Assembly: GCA_015075305.1 (NCBI GenBank)
Contig: JABTUS010000009.1
Span: 227,211-291,210 of the forward strand
Length of the DNA stretch: 64,000 nucleotides
Reading direction: 5' to 3'
DNA from: Opitutaceae bacterium
Lineage (GTDB): Bacteria > Verrucomicrobiota > Verrucomicrobiia > Opitutales > Opitutaceae
Shown: piece by piece, positions 57,105-64,000 of the stretch
How the letters are laid out: each line of letters opens with the position of its first letter
How positions within the stretch are numbered: position 1 is the stretch's first letter
The notes under the pieces: generated by a model
Databases searched by the model: none
Told to the model about the DNA's origin: nothing
Seen by the model: only the letters and a program-made list of their open reading frames with translations
Translations under genes and position numbers: made by a program

Positions 57105-57332
57105 ATGGTTAAGGCTATCACCCGCATCGGCAATTCGCAGGGCCTGATTTTCGATCAGGCGCTGATGGATATGGCGCGTCTTTCGACGGGCGATTTGGTG
57201 AATATCACGGTGGCACACAACGGAGCGATTGTGCTCACTCCTGCCCGTGAAACCGTTCCCGTTGACGAGGTGAAGAAGCGGGCTAGTAGCATCATTCGCA
57301 AGCACGACGGACTGTTTCGCCGTCTGGCGTAG
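57105..57332 (+). CDS. AbrB/MazE-type antitoxin
   Basis: The 75-residue protein has the swapped-hairpin AbrB/MazE fold: IGNSQGLIFDQALMDMA, then GDLVNITVAHNGAIVL (about residues 7-50). The C-terminal 25 residues (VDEVKKRASSIIRKHDG) are basic and probably disordered until they bind the toxin. It should bind DNA as a dimer and neutralise the Doc toxin encoded two bases after its stop. Doc toxins more often pair with Phd-type antitoxins, so an AbrB-type partner is worth noting. Confidence 0.85.
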   Translation: MVKAITRIGNSQGLIFDQALMDMARLSTGDLVNITVAHNGAIVLTPARETVPVDEVKKRASSIIRKHDGLFRRLA

Positions 57333-57334
57333 AC

Positions 57335-57751
57335 GTGGCCGTCATCTACTTGACGCTCGAACACGTCGCCGCGATTCATGATGCGACCTTGGAGGAACAT
57401 GGCGGCAAAGTGGGCTATCATGCGCGGGAGATGGTGGAGTCAGCGATCGAGATGCCAAAGAGTTCGTTCAACGGAAGAGACCTCTATCCCGGTCTGTTTG
57501 ACAAAGCCGCGGCCTACCTGTTTTTTATCGCCAGCAATCATGGCTTCGCCGACGGAAACAAACGCACCGCGTTGGCTGCAGCACTGACTTTCTTGAGCCT
57601 GAACGGTCGAGATGTGGAGATTCCGATGAAACGTTGGGCAGAAGCCGAAGCACAGATACTCGCAATAGCCGATGGAAAAATGAAACGCGAAGCGGTGATG
57701 GGGCAGTTCAAGGATCTTCTGGCGGATATCGGCATCAAGGAAGCAGAGTAG
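57335..57751 (+). CDS. doc: Doc-type Fic-fold toxin
   Basis: The GTG at 57335 gives 138 residues. The Fic/Doc active-site motif HGFADGNKRTA is present near residues 69-79, with the catalytic His and the Asp/Asn-Lys of the Doc variant (H-x-F-x-D/N-G-N-K-R). Doc phosphorylates EF-Tu and blocks translation in the known cases; target here is inferred from family. The gene begins two bases after the AbrB-type antitoxin stop, so the two form one operon. A C-terminal part (KMKREAVMGQFKDLLADIG) is helical. Confidence 0.9.
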   Translation: MAVIYLTLEHVAAIHDATLEEHGGKVGYHAREMVESAIEMPKSSFNGRDLYPGLFDKAAAYLFFIASNHGFADGNKRTALAAALTFLSLNGRDVEIPMKRWAEAEAQILAIADGKMKREAVMGQFKDLLADIGIKEAE

Positions 57752-57789
57752 AGGGAGTCGAGGTTCAGTCATCCCGCCCGCTCCATACC

Positions 57790-58239
57790 ATGCTCTTGAG
57801 TGACCTTGTATCCATTCTGCAGGCTGCCGTCAGCCCGGTTGTTCTGATTTCAGGCGTCGGGTTGCTCATCCTGTCGATGACCAACCGCCTTGCGCGAGTC
57901 GTGGATCGGTCCAGGCAGCTTGGCGCGCTTCGACGAAGCTGTACTGGCGGTGAGCGGACTCGCGTTGATGCACAATTGTCGATCCTTGTCCGCCGGGCGC
58001 GCCTGCTTCGACGTGCGATCCGATCATCGACGTTGTGCGTCTTGATGGCGGCCGTGTTGGTGATCGCACTTTTCCTTTCCGCCTTCCTTCGTTTCGATGG
58101 CACGCTGACAAGCGCGGCGCTGTTTGTGTCGTGCCTCTTGTTTCTCATCGTCGCCCTCGTCAGTTTTCTTCGGGATATCAATTTGTCACTTGTCGCTCTA
58201 GATCTGGAACTGGAGGTTTCGGGCGGATCAGACGGCTGA
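57790..58239 (+). CDS. DUF2721 family membrane protein
   Basis: From the ATG at 57790 the protein has 149 residues. It has one N-terminal membrane segment with SPVVLISGVGLLILSMTNRL, a basic cytoplasmic-type loop (LARVVDRSRQLGALRR), and two further membrane segments (about 80-130). This matches the DUF2721 layout. The earlier frame start at 57634 overlaps doc and is rejected. Function is unknown; it starts 38 bases after the Doc gene but is unlikely to be part of it. Confidence 0.8.
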   Translation: MLLSDLVSILQAAVSPVVLISGVGLLILSMTNRLARVVDRSRQLGALRRSCTGGERTRVDAQLSILVRRARLLRRAIRSSTLCVLMAAVLVIALFLSAFLRFDGTLTSAALFVSCLLFLIVALVSFLRDINLSLVALDLELEVSGGSDG

Positions 58240-58581
58240 TTGCCCGCGGGACGGCAGCCAAATGCCTTCCCCAGGTCGAACGAATGGAGCACGGCTCTCT
58301 TGCTCCCGGACCGCAGGCGATTGGGGAGCAGGCCGTCGCACCGGCCATTCTCCGATGATCCGCAGAACTTCAGGGAGCGCAGATAGTGTGTCATCCACCT
58401 GGCGTCGGTTCGGTTGTTCCAAACGGATGAGATGTATCGGTTGCGGAAATCGTATGGGCGACTGCGGAAGAGACCGTGATTGTTTTATTCAACGATATGA
58501 CAAGATTGGCTGTCGCCACCTCCGAAAGGTGGCGTCAGCGTATCGATCCGTTTGTTGAATCCTCCACACTCGAGTAATCCC
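58240..58581. other. Intergenic region, no gene seen
   Basis: These 342 bases separate the DUF2721 gene and the second sulfatase. No coding frame looks real. A short inverted repeat around GCCACCTCCGAAAGGTGGC at 58515-58533 is a clear hairpin (seven-pair stem GCCACCT/AGGTGGC) in the leader of the sulfatase gene, 49 bases before its start, and may act in RNA processing or as an operator. Confidence 0.5.
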
Positions 58582-60093
58582 ATGAATGTCCTGAAACGAT
58601 TGTCCCTGATTTGTGCCCTGGCGATCGGAGTTGTCGCGCACGCGGCGCCTGCGAAGCAGGTCAAGCCGCTGAATGTCCTTTGGATATTTGCCGAGGATTT
58701 CAGCCCGCACCTCGGGTGCTACGGCACGAAAGAGGTGTGGAGTCCGAACCTTGATCGCATGGCGACGGAGGGCATGCGGTTTGACCGTGCTTTCACAACG
58801 GCTCCGGTGTGCTCGGCGAGCCGCTCCGCGATGATGACGGGCATGTATCAAACGACGATCAATGCACAGAATCATCGCTCGAACCGCGGACCCGATCATC
58901 CGCTCCCTGCGGGCGTGAAGGTCATCACGGACTGGATGCGTCCCGCAGGCTACTTCACGGCGAACATCCGGCATTTTCCCGCGCCGATCACGTTCACCGG
59001 AGCCGGTAAGACGGATTGGAATTTCTACTACCCGGGCAAGCCATTCGATTCCGACCGCTGGTCGGACTTGAAGAGTCACCAGCCCTTTTATGCGCAGATC
59101 AATTTTCCCGAGACGCACCGGAACGCCGCGTCGACAATCGCGACCGGCCGGGCGTTTCCCGCCGCGCGGCGCGCGGATCCCGCGAAGGTGGAGATCCCGT
59201 CCTACTATCCCGACTGTCCGGAGGTGCGCGACGACTGGGCCAACTATCTTGATGATGCCTCCGCGTTGGATGTGAAGATCGGCGAGGTGCTCGCGCTGCT
59301 CGAGCGCGAGGGGCTCGCGGACAACACCCTGGTGATTTTTCAGGGGGACCATGGACAGGCTCACATTCGTGGCAAGCAGTGGTGTTATGACAGCGGCCTG
59401 AGGGTGCCGTTGATCATGCGCTGGCCCAGAGGGCTGCCTGCGCCGGCGGGATTCAAGCCGGGGACTGTGAGCGGCCGGATAGTCGAGGCGATCGACCTCA
59501 CGCCCACGACGCTCGCGCTCGCCGGTATTCCAAAACCGCCCGCCATGCAGGGAAGGATTCTTTTCGGACCGAATGCCGACGCGCCTCGGGAATATGCCTT
59601 CGGAGCCAGGGACCGCTGCGACGAAACGGTCTTTCGCCTGCGCACTGTGCGCGACGCGAAATATCGCTACATCCGCAATTTCACACCGGAGAAGACGTTC
59701 TTTGCGCTCAACCGCTACAAGGAGAACCAGTACGTGGCGATCCCGGCGATCCGGCGCCTGCATTTTGCGGGCAAGCTGAACGCCGTGCAGGAGGCTTTGT
59801 TTGCACCTCACATGCCGCCGGAAGAATTCTACGACCTTGATTCAGATCCCTATGAAACAAGGAATCTGGTCGATTCCAAAAAGCCCGAGGATGTTGCCGC
59901 TCTCGCGAGGTTGCGCTCCGCTCTGGAGAAATGGATCGAGGAATCGAATGATCACGGTCGCGTTTTTGAATCGGCGGAGGAGATTCAGAAACTTGACGAC
60001 AAAATGGAGGGCTGGTCGCGCAGCACCTTTGGGCGCCGATTCAACAACAGGCCCGATTCAGATTTTCCAATCGGCAAGTCTGGAGAGGACTGA
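58582..60093 (+). CDS. Secreted sulfatase, heparan-N-sulfatase-like
   Basis: From the ATG at 58582 the protein has 503 residues with a signal peptide (about 1-22, ending VVAHAAPAK). Sulfatase motifs are visible: NVLWIFAEDFSPHLGCYG with the metal-binding acidic pair, and the catalytic Cys C77 in VCSASRSAMMTGMY, a C-x-A-x-R variant of the usual C-x-P-x-R motif. Later FQGDHGQ supplies further metal ligands. It resembles N-sulphoglucosamine sulphohydrolase-like enzymes. It needs formylglycine maturation, and the Ala variant still fits the FGE site. The substrate is unknown. Confidence 0.88.
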   Translation: MNVLKRLSLICALAIGVVAHAAPAKQVKPLNVLWIFAEDFSPHLGCYGTKEVWSPNLDRMATEGMRFDRAFTTAPVCSASRSAMMTGMYQTTINAQNHRSNRGPDHPLPAGVKVITDWMRPAGYFTANIRHFPAPITFTGAGKTDWNFYYPGKPFDSDRWSDLKSHQPFYAQINFPETHRNAASTIATGRAFPAARRADPAKVEIPSYYPDCPEVRDDWANYLDDASALDVKIGEVLALLEREGLADNTLVIFQGDHGQAHIRGKQWCYDSGLRVPLIMRWPRGLPAPAGFKPGTVSGRIVEAIDLTPTTLALAGIPKPPAMQGRILFGPNADAPREYAFGARDRCDETVFRLRTVRDAKYRYIRNFTPEKTFFALNRYKENQYVAIPAIRRLHFAGKLNAVQEALFAPHMPPEEFYDLDSDPYETRNLVDSKKPEDVAALARLRSALEKWIEESNDHGRVFESAEEIQKLDDKMEGWSRSTFGRRFNNRPDSDFPIGKSGED

Positions 60094-60109
60094 ACGATTG
60101 GCGGAATGT

Positions 60110-60313
60110 CGCCGCACGAGTCCCGGCGGCCTGGAGGTCGAGGAGCGTTCGCAGTCAACCAACGCAGCCGGCAACGTCGAGGAACTGCGCGTGTTCAAGG
60201 GGACGGACCTGGTCTCAGTCCGTGAAACGCTCTTTGAGTACCACGACTTTCCCTGGGGCCGCGAGATCATCCACCGGGTGGAGGATGCAGCCGGAGCTGC
60301 GCTTACGGTATGA
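60110..60313 (+). pseudogene. RHS-repeat protein fragment, broken at insertion-sequence end
   Basis: A frame that has no start codon of its own reads about 67 codons, with SPGGLEVEERSQSTNAAGN, then KGTDLVSVRETLFEYHDFPW and GREIIHRVEDAAGAALTV before a stop. This looks like an inner part of an RHS/YD-repeat protein. The stop lies within the sequence GGTATGATCCGGGGACAT that marks the left end of the IS481-type remnant, so the insertion probably cut the gene here. The 3' tip of an RHS gene is found 1.5 kb downstream. Confidence 0.5.
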
Positions 60314-60324
60314 TCCGGGGACAT
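60307..60324. repeat. 18-base direct repeat, copy 1 (IS481-type left end)
   Basis: GGTATGATCCGGGGACAT occurs here and again at 63980-63997. A related pair, CCGGGGACATGAGTAAC at 60315-60331 and CCGGGGACATGGGTTAC at 60339-60355, follows immediately. Such repeated GGGGACATG blocks are typical of the ends of some IS481 elements, and the transposase frame starts 43 bases on. Confidence 0.65.
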
Positions 60325-60366
60325 GAGTAACAAACTGTCCGGGGACATGGGTTACACTTTCAGGCT

Positions 60367-60867
60367 ATGGCCTGGAACGAAGAAACCCTCATGGAACAGA
60401 AGCATCGGTTTGTCAGTCTCGCGGCCACGGGCCGCTTCACGTTTACGGAATTGTGCGCGGACTTTCACGTCAGCCGGAAGACCGGCCACAAGTGGTGGAA
60501 GCGTTACCGTCGGGAAGGCACCGCGGGATTGCGCGAGCGCAGCCGCCGTCCGCAAGGATGCTCGCACCAGACCGCTGGGCAGATCCAGGGGCTGATCGTG
60601 CGGTTGCGCCGCAGGCACCGGACGTGGGGGCCGAAGAAGCTGCGCAAATTGTTGCGCCGCGACCACGGCATCCGGCGGCCGCCGGCATGCAGCACCATAG
60701 CAGCGATCCTGCGGCGTCACGGCTTGAGTCAGCGTCCGCGACGCAAGCCGGGCCTCTACACGGTGCCGCGCCGTGCACTGACGACACCGACGCATCCCAA
60801 CGACTCCTACAAATCCCGCTGCCCTGGCAGGGAAGTGCAATTGTCGACAGCAGGGAGCACTAACTGA
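60367..60867 (+). pseudogene. IS481-family transposase, truncated (N-terminal part only)
   Basis: The frame of 166 residues has the N-terminal helix-turn-helix part of IS481 transposases: FTELCADFHVSRKTGHKWW, then RYRREGTAGLRERSRRPQG and RRRHRTWGPKKLRKLLRR. After about residue 150 (HPNDSYKSRC) the sequence no longer matches: the DDE catalytic core (which begins with the first Asp shortly after this point) is missing. It is therefore inactive. The rest was probably lost by deletion or replaced by the VapBC-like pair. No matching right end was found before 61108. Confidence 0.75.
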
Positions 60868-61107
60868 CGCTGGGGGATAACCGAAAGAATGGCCGGCCGT
60901 CGTGGATACCGCGCCCACTACTCCACCGCAATTCGATACCCAGCGCCCCTCCCGCAGCAGGAAAGCTGGAGAGCGAAGTGGAGCTTGCCAGCGGCGATGC
61001 AATTGAGGCGCACCGGGCAGGGTGCTTTAACCAACAACATACCAATGCCATACGGAGATCGGACAGGTGAACTTGACTGCAGCAATGCGGCAATGCATGA
61101 TTACGGC

Positions 61108-61356
61108 ATGCCACAAGTCCTTCCCGTATCGAAACGAGGCACGATCACGCTTCCTCCGGCCTACCGCCGGAAGCTTGGCCTCGACCGCATGGAAAATCCA
61201 CTCGTTCTCGCCGAAGAAAAGAACGGCAAACTCGTCCTGGAAGTGGCCACCGCCGTGCCCGTCCGCGACATCCCGGAATCGACGATTCGGGCTTGGACCG
61301 AGGAAGACGAGAAGGCCGGTGAAGCCCTCCGCCGCAAGGGTATCCTGAAACAGTGA
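61108..61356 (+). CDS. AbrB-type antitoxin (VapB-like)
   Basis: From the ATG at 61108 (MPQVLPVSKRGTITLPP) the protein has 82 residues; the frame open to 60889 is non-coding upstream. The N-terminal AbrB DNA-binding segment (SKRGTITLPPAYRRKLGL) is clear, and the C-terminal acidic-then-basic helix (STIRAWTEEDEKAGEALRRK) should bind the toxin. It overlaps the PIN toxin start by four bases (GTGA). It probably neutralises the toxin and represses the operon. Confidence 0.85.
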   Translation: MPQVLPVSKRGTITLPPAYRRKLGLDRMENPLVLAEEKNGKLVLEVATAVPVRDIPESTIRAWTEEDEKAGEALRRKGILKQ

Positions 61357-61763
61357 AGGTCTTTCTCGACACGAGCGTCCTGCTGGCCGCGTCGGGGTCG
61401 GCTACAGGCGCCAGCCGGGCGCTCATTTCGCTTGCGGCCAAACATCGCTGGACGCTTCTCAGTTGCCAATATTGTCGGACGGAAGTGCTGCGCAACCTAC
61501 CCAAAGTCGGGTTGAATGCCTCGCTGACTTTCGAGACGGAAATCGAGGGCGCGATTCGTTTTGTGAAGGATCGGGTGTCTTCCGAGAAGCCTCTCGTCTT
61601 TCCGGTCTCCAAAGATCGCCCGGTCGTCACCACGGCGTTGGCGGAAAAGTGCGAGGTACTCGTGACGTGGGACCGCGCCGATTTTCAGGGCAAGCTTGGT
61701 GGGCAAGTTTACGGGATGCTGATTCGGACACCGGGCGACTGGCTGGCAGAAGAACTTGCGTAG
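61353..61763 (+). CDS. PIN-domain toxin (VapC-like ribonuclease)
   Basis: The GTG at 61353 gives 136 residues with a PIN fold: the first acidic residue in MKVFLDTSVLLAAS (D6), a Glu in YCRTEVLRNL and the last Asp in VTWDRADF. The PIN nuclease would cut RNA using Mg or Mn. It is coupled to the AbrB-type antitoxin by the GTGA overlap. The gene pair sits in the middle of a broken RHS/IS region, so it was probably brought by horizontal transfer. The specific RNA target is unknown. Confidence 0.85.
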   Translation: MKVFLDTSVLLAASGSATGASRALISLAAKHRWTLLSCQYCRTEVLRNLPKVGLNASLTFETEIEGAIRFVKDRVSSEKPLVFPVSKDRPVVTTALAEKCEVLVTWDRADFQGKLGGQVYGMLIRTPGDWLAEELA

Positions 61764-61876
61764 CTGGGTGCCACTATATCGTGAACCCCCGATGGCTGCA
61801 CAGATGAACTGCCGTGAATTTGAGAGTTTGCTGAAAAAGCACGTGGTGCCGATGTTTTCCGTCTCGCGCGGCGCAG

Positions 61877-63415
61877 TTGCCCGCCGTGGCGCAGAGTTTC
61901 AGTTACGACCTCGATGGCAACACGCTCTCGGATGGGATCTGGGACTACCAGTGGGATGCCGAGAACCGGCTTGTCCGTTTGGAAACAGCCGTCGCCGCCA
62001 GAAGCGCCGGCTTCGCGCATCGTATCCTCAATTTCACGTACGACTACCTCGGCCGCCGCGTGCAGAAACAAGTGATGGACGGCGTCACTTCGACGGAGCT
62101 TACGTCGCAGCGTTTCATCTACAACGGCTGGGATGTGATCGCGGAATATTCCGTGGCGGCGGGCACGACCCTGGACAAGCTCCAGCGCACGTATGCGTGG
62201 GGCATTGACCTTGCGTCATCGCTGACAAAGGCTGGCGGCGTGGGCGCCCTGCTGCAATTTGCGAACACGCCAACCGGCCAGACCTACCTGCCGACCTACG
62301 ACGGCAACGGCAACGTGGCGTCCCTCGTCAACCTCGGCACCGGAGCCCTCGCCGCGTCCTACGAATACACCCCCTTCGGCGAAATGCTCCGCGACGAGGT
62401 GCTGGACAATGCCGTCAGCACGTACGCGTTCAAGTTCTCGACCAAGTGGCGGGATGTGGAGACCGGCTGGTCGTATTATGGGCGAAGGTACTATGAAGCG
62501 AGAAATGGGCGATTTATTGGGAGGGATCCAATTGGGGAGCAAGGTGGGATCAATCTGTATGGGTTTTGTGGCAACAATCCTGTCGATCGGTGGGATATAC
62601 TGGGCATGGTTGCACCGGAAGAGGCACGGAAGATTCTTGATGTGGAAATCAACCGTGACGCCAAATTATTCTTAGGCAAGGGAGAGACACTTACACATAG
62701 CCATCCGGGACAAAGCTTGTCAGAGGTTTCAGACGCAGCAGATTTCGATCTAGTAATGACCAGAGGTGAGCTTGAGATGATAGCTCGTGGTGAGCAATCA
62801 TACGGCGCAGCCGGTCCAAGCGGGGAAAGTTTGGCCGTTGGAGGTTCTCCTATTGAAATGGCTCCCTTTGTTGTCGAATCGACAAGCGGAGGGACTATCG
62901 GTCAGCCTGGTTTTTGGGGGAGTTTTGTGCCAATTTACGGTAGCGGGCGCGCAGCGATAGATGATTTCGAAAATGGCCGCTGGGGATGGGGTTCTATCAA
63001 CACAGCAATGGCGATTACCGATGTTTTTCTCCTTAAAGCGCTTGTCACGGAAGCATTGCGAGGTCTTACGGGCGCAGCCCGACGAGAGGCTATGGCAGAA
63101 ATCCGTCGAGTCGGCGCGGCAGGGGAGAGTGTAGTTCGGGCGCTGGAAGATATCGGCGAAAAAACAGCGATCAGAATTCCGGGGTCGAATCAATTGAGGG
63201 TCGTCGATGGTCTTACCGGCACAACATTGAATGAAGTAAAGAGTGTTGGCAGCCTATCATACACTCAGCAACTAAGGGATTATGCAGCATATGCCGGCCA
63301 GAATGGATTGACCTTTCAGCTATGGGTACGAGAGGGCGCAGAGCTTTCTGGTCCCCTGGTGGAAGCCATTGAGAGAGGAGAAATTGTGCTTAGGACTTTT
63401 TCCCCCGGAGGCTAA
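61877..63415 (+). CDS. RHS-core tip with restriction-endonuclease-fold toxin (Tox-REase-7-like)
   Basis: The frame starts at a TTG with no clear ribosome site and has 512 residues; the gene is probably a 3' fragment of a longer RHS protein. Residues 10-243 are RHS repeats and the conserved core end (RFIGRDPIGEQGGINLYGF, then NPVDRWDILG). Next is a hydrophobic pre-toxin-like linker (about 346-390, FWGSFVPIYGSGRAAIDDF). The C-terminal part (about 432-512) has RVVDGLTGTTLNEVK, then TQQLRDYAAYA, i.e. a PD-(D/E)-x-K nuclease pattern (D444, E453, K455) plus QLRD. This is the pattern of the Tox-REase-7 family as I recall it. Toxins of this type are cleaved from the RHS core and act on DNA or RNA of rivals. 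The GC content falls from the linker on. Confidence 0.75.
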   Translation: MPAVAQSFSYDLDGNTLSDGIWDYQWDAENRLVRLETAVAARSAGFAHRILNFTYDYLGRRVQKQVMDGVTSTELTSQRFIYNGWDVIAEYSVAAGTTLDKLQRTYAWGIDLASSLTKAGGVGALLQFANTPTGQTYLPTYDGNGNVASLVNLGTGALAASYEYTPFGEMLRDEVLDNAVSTYAFKFSTKWRDVETGWSYYGRRYYEARNGRFIGRDPIGEQGGINLYGFCGNNPVDRWDILGMVAPEEARKILDVEINRDAKLFLGKGETLTHSHPGQSLSEVSDAADFDLVMTRGELEMIARGEQSYGAAGPSGESLAVGGSPIEMAPFVVESTSGGTIGQPGFWGSFVPIYGSGRAAIDDFENGRWGWGSINTAMAITDVFLLKALVTEALRGLTGAARREAMAEIRRVGAAGESVVRALEDIGEKTAIRIPGSNQLRVVDGLTGTTLNEVKSVGSLSYTQQLRDYAAYAGQNGLTFQLWVREGAELSGPLVEAIERGEIVLRTFSPGG

Positions 63416-63418
63416 GCG

Positions 63419-63946
63419 ATGAGTAAAAAAAGGAATCCAGTCACCGCTTGTGAGTTGTTGAAGCAGTTGAGCCAAAACCACGGTTTTGTTCGTAGAGATC
63501 AGCAACGTGAACAGAAGCGTCGGGAGCTTGAGGCGCTGCTACGGGCTGACGAGCAACCATTGGTTGCCGAACTCACTAGAGCGGGGTGTACGGTAAACTC
63601 GGTTTGGGATCTTGTAAACACCAAGACCAAATATAGCGAGGCAATCCCTGTGCTGGTTAAGCACCTCCAACTGAATTATCATGTGCGAAATTTAGAAGGC
63701 ATCGCTCGTGCGTTAACGGTTCCGGAAGCAAGGGGTCGGCCTGCTCAAGTTATCTTGCACCAATTGAAGCTTAGGGCTGAAATGCCGCACGGTGAATTGC
63801 GATTTGCTTTAGCAAATGCGCTGGCGGCTACGGGCGACGCAGCAATGCGTGCTGATATTGAGTTGCTACTTGCAGATCCACGATTCAAGGATTTGCAGAA
63901 TGTCCTTATATTAGTTTTAGAAAAGATATCCGCTAGAACCCTCTAA
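63419..63946 (+). CDS. Probable immunity protein, alpha-helical HEAT-like
   Basis: The 175-residue protein starts three bases after the RHS toxin stop. It is almost wholly helical with repeated 25-30-residue helices (AIPVLVKHLQLNYHVRNLEG, then LRFALANALAATGDAAMRAD), which looks like HEAT or ARM repeats. No known catalytic motif is present. Its position directly behind the toxin and its lower GC content are what is expected of an RHS immunity gene, which protects the producer from its own toxin. No homologue was recognised by eye. The assignment is inferred from position. Confidence 0.65.
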   Translation: MSKKRNPVTACELLKQLSQNHGFVRRDQQREQKRRELEALLRADEQPLVAELTRAGCTVNSVWDLVNTKTKYSEAIPVLVKHLQLNYHVRNLEGIARALTVPEARGRPAQVILHQLKLRAEMPHGELRFALANALAATGDAAMRADIELLLADPRFKDLQNVLILVLEKISARTL

Positions 63947-63979
63947 CCAGCGTTTAACACCGGAATATGGGTATGATCC

Positions 63980-63997
63980 GGTATGATCCGGGGACAT
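63980..63997. repeat. 18-base direct repeat, copy 2, with tandem partial copy
   Basis: GGTATGATCCGGGGACAT is identical to 60307-60324. A 12-base partial copy (GGTATGATCCGG) precedes it at 63970-63981. This is where a second IS481-type element probably begins beyond the right edge. Confidence 0.6.
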
Positions 63998-64000
63998 AGG

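Noticed and set aside
60868..61107. Possible continuation of the IS481 transposase or another gene
   Set aside because: No frame keeps IS481 similarity and no start or domain could be found.

Overview
The window looks like chromosomal DNA from a Verrucomicrobium, most likely of the Opitutales/Opitutaceae. The evidence is GC-rich coding, a PVC-type dehydrogenase/HEAT/haem fusion protein, an Opitutaceae-style TonB-dependent receptor, several sulfatases, and a type IV-pilus-like cluster matching the Akkermansia Amuc_1098-1101 genes. The taxonomy is inferred from gene content; no rRNA or tRNA gene was recognised.

Region 1-19.4 kb is a catabolic island. On the minus strand are a D-threonine-aldolase-type PLP enzyme (cut by the left edge), an EamA transporter, a glutamate-1-semialdehyde-aminomutase-like aminotransferase, a RidA protein and a DeoR regulator. 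Facing away on the plus strand is a locus for an extracellular glycan: a large glycoside hydrolase-like protein, a purple-acid-phosphatase-like enzyme, a 3-hydroxyacyl-CoA-dehydrogenase-like protein, a TonB-dependent receptor, a GH20 enzyme and a second phosphoesterase. A GntR/FCD and a second DeoR regulator, divergently transcribed, close it.

Region 19.4-31 kb holds oxidative carbohydrate metabolism: the PVC dehydrogenase/cytochrome protein, a PAS-AraC regulator, a plus-strand operon of cupin, sugar isomerase/epimerase and Gfo/Idh/MocA dehydrogenase, a gap with palindromic and tandem repeats, a minus-strand GMC oxidoreductase with its gluconate-2-dehydrogenase subunit-3 partner, and a NUDIX hydrolase.

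Region 31-53 kb is mostly core: the pilus-like operon (PilM/PilN fusion, Amuc_1100-like, Amuc_1099-like, secretin), a stand-alone 5'-3' exonuclease, a response regulator, hisG, two putrescine-synthesis genes, a lipoprotein, rpsA with a clear terminator, a SipW-like S26 protein, Ppx/GppA, rsmI, a tiny lipoprotein, pgi, ilvD, scpB and pheA.

Region 52.5-60.1 kb is an ECF sigma/anti-sigma locus enclosing two small secreted proteins, a sulfatase, an AbrB/MazE-type antitoxin with a Doc toxin, a DUF2721 membrane protein and a second sulfatase. Region 60.1-64 kb is accessory: a broken RHS gene, a truncated IS481-type transposase, a VapBC-like pair, an RHS tip carrying a restriction-endonuclease-fold toxin, its probable immunity gene, and another copy of the IS end at the right edge. 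The toxin/immunity pair is AT-richer than the rest and is the strongest candidate for a little-described system.
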